Positions 6,719 through 6,846 of a stretch of 6,846 nt of DNA are shown here, piece by piece. Under the pieces are notes generated by a model. That model was not told the DNA's origin. It saw nothing but the letters and a program-made list of their open reading frames with translations, and did no database searches. Both the position numbers and the translations under genes were made by a program. Source of the DNA: Candidatus Segatella caccae (GTDB lineage Bacteria > Bacteroidota > Bacteroidia > Bacteroidales > Bacteroidaceae); contig USOQ01000098.1 of the NCBI GenBank assembly GCA_900556395.1, positions 1 through 6,846 on the forward strand, in the 5' to 3' direction. Numbering within the stretch: the first letter of the stretch is position 1; each line of letters begins with the position of its first letter.

Positions 6719-6846
6719 ACTTAGCCATAAAGTATAGGGCTCTGACTTTACTCCCTCTTTTTTAATTTCTTCATTTGTGAAAGTTGAATTATGAGCCCAC
6801 TTTAAAAAGTAAGGCCTGTTTAAAATGTCTATATTTCACGATAATA

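Larger units (their letters stand above)
6441..6846. other. Gene-free AT-rich region upstream of asnB
   Basis: These 406 bases hold the asnB leader and a candidate promoter (6496-6527), then a very AT-rich stretch up to the window edge. I see no convincing gene. The only open frame of any length (6489-6701, plus strand) encodes a low-complexity Leu/Phe/Lys/Ile-rich peptide of the kind AT-rich DNA produces by chance. Short features present are a degenerate 9-bp tandem repeat (6692-6718) and weak inverted repeats: TAAAGT 6728-6733 with ACTTTA 6745-6750, GGGCTC 6737-6742 with GAGCCC 6793-6798, and ACTTT-AA-AAAGT 6799-6810. None is strong enough to call a terminator. The neighbouring gene must lie beyond base 6846. 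Confidence 0.7.

Noticed and set aside
6728..6763. Possible terminator: TAAAGT/ACTTTA stem with a T-run at 6758-6763
   Set aside because: The stem is only six AT-rich pairs with an 11-base loop, and seven bases separate it from the T-run. This is too weak, and no plus-strand gene precedes it.

Overview
The window looks like a chromosomal housekeeping locus from a Bacteroidota bacterium, most likely a Prevotella-type gut or rumen species. The reasons are gene content (a class B asparagine synthetase directly upstream of a glutamate synthase large subunit), very AT-rich intergenic DNA between moderately GC-balanced genes, absence of strong Shine-Dalgarno sites, and a recognisable Bacteroidota-type promoter (TAATTTTG with TTTC 20 bp upstream) before asnB. 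The genus is an inference, not something the sequence proves.

Layout, read in the direction of transcription (all genes are on the minus strand): an AT-rich gene-free stretch (6846-6441) carries a candidate asnB promoter close to the gene. asnB (6440-4650) is complete at 596 residues. A 205-bp intergenic spacer (4649-4445) is built from nested inverted and direct repeats around the motif TCAAGAATTAGAGAATT. gltB then starts at 4444 and runs off the left edge at base 1. 1481 codons are present without interruption, and probably only a few tens of residues are missing. gltB covers about 65% of the window.

Both proteins are class II (N-terminal cysteine) glutamine amidotransferases. GltB hydrolyses glutamine and channels ammonia to 2-oxoglutarate to make two glutamates. 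AsnB hydrolyses glutamine and passes ammonia to an AMP-activated aspartate to make asparagine. The pair therefore spends glutamine nitrogen on glutamate and asparagine, as expected for a nitrogen-assimilation cluster. The small subunit gene gltD is the obvious candidate just past the left edge, but it cannot be seen here.

I found no RNA gene, CRISPR array, transposase, phage gene or novel gene system. All plus-strand open frames inside the two genes, including one of 320 codons, are best read as antisense shadows. The least explained part of the window is the repeat-rich spacer between asnB and gltB.
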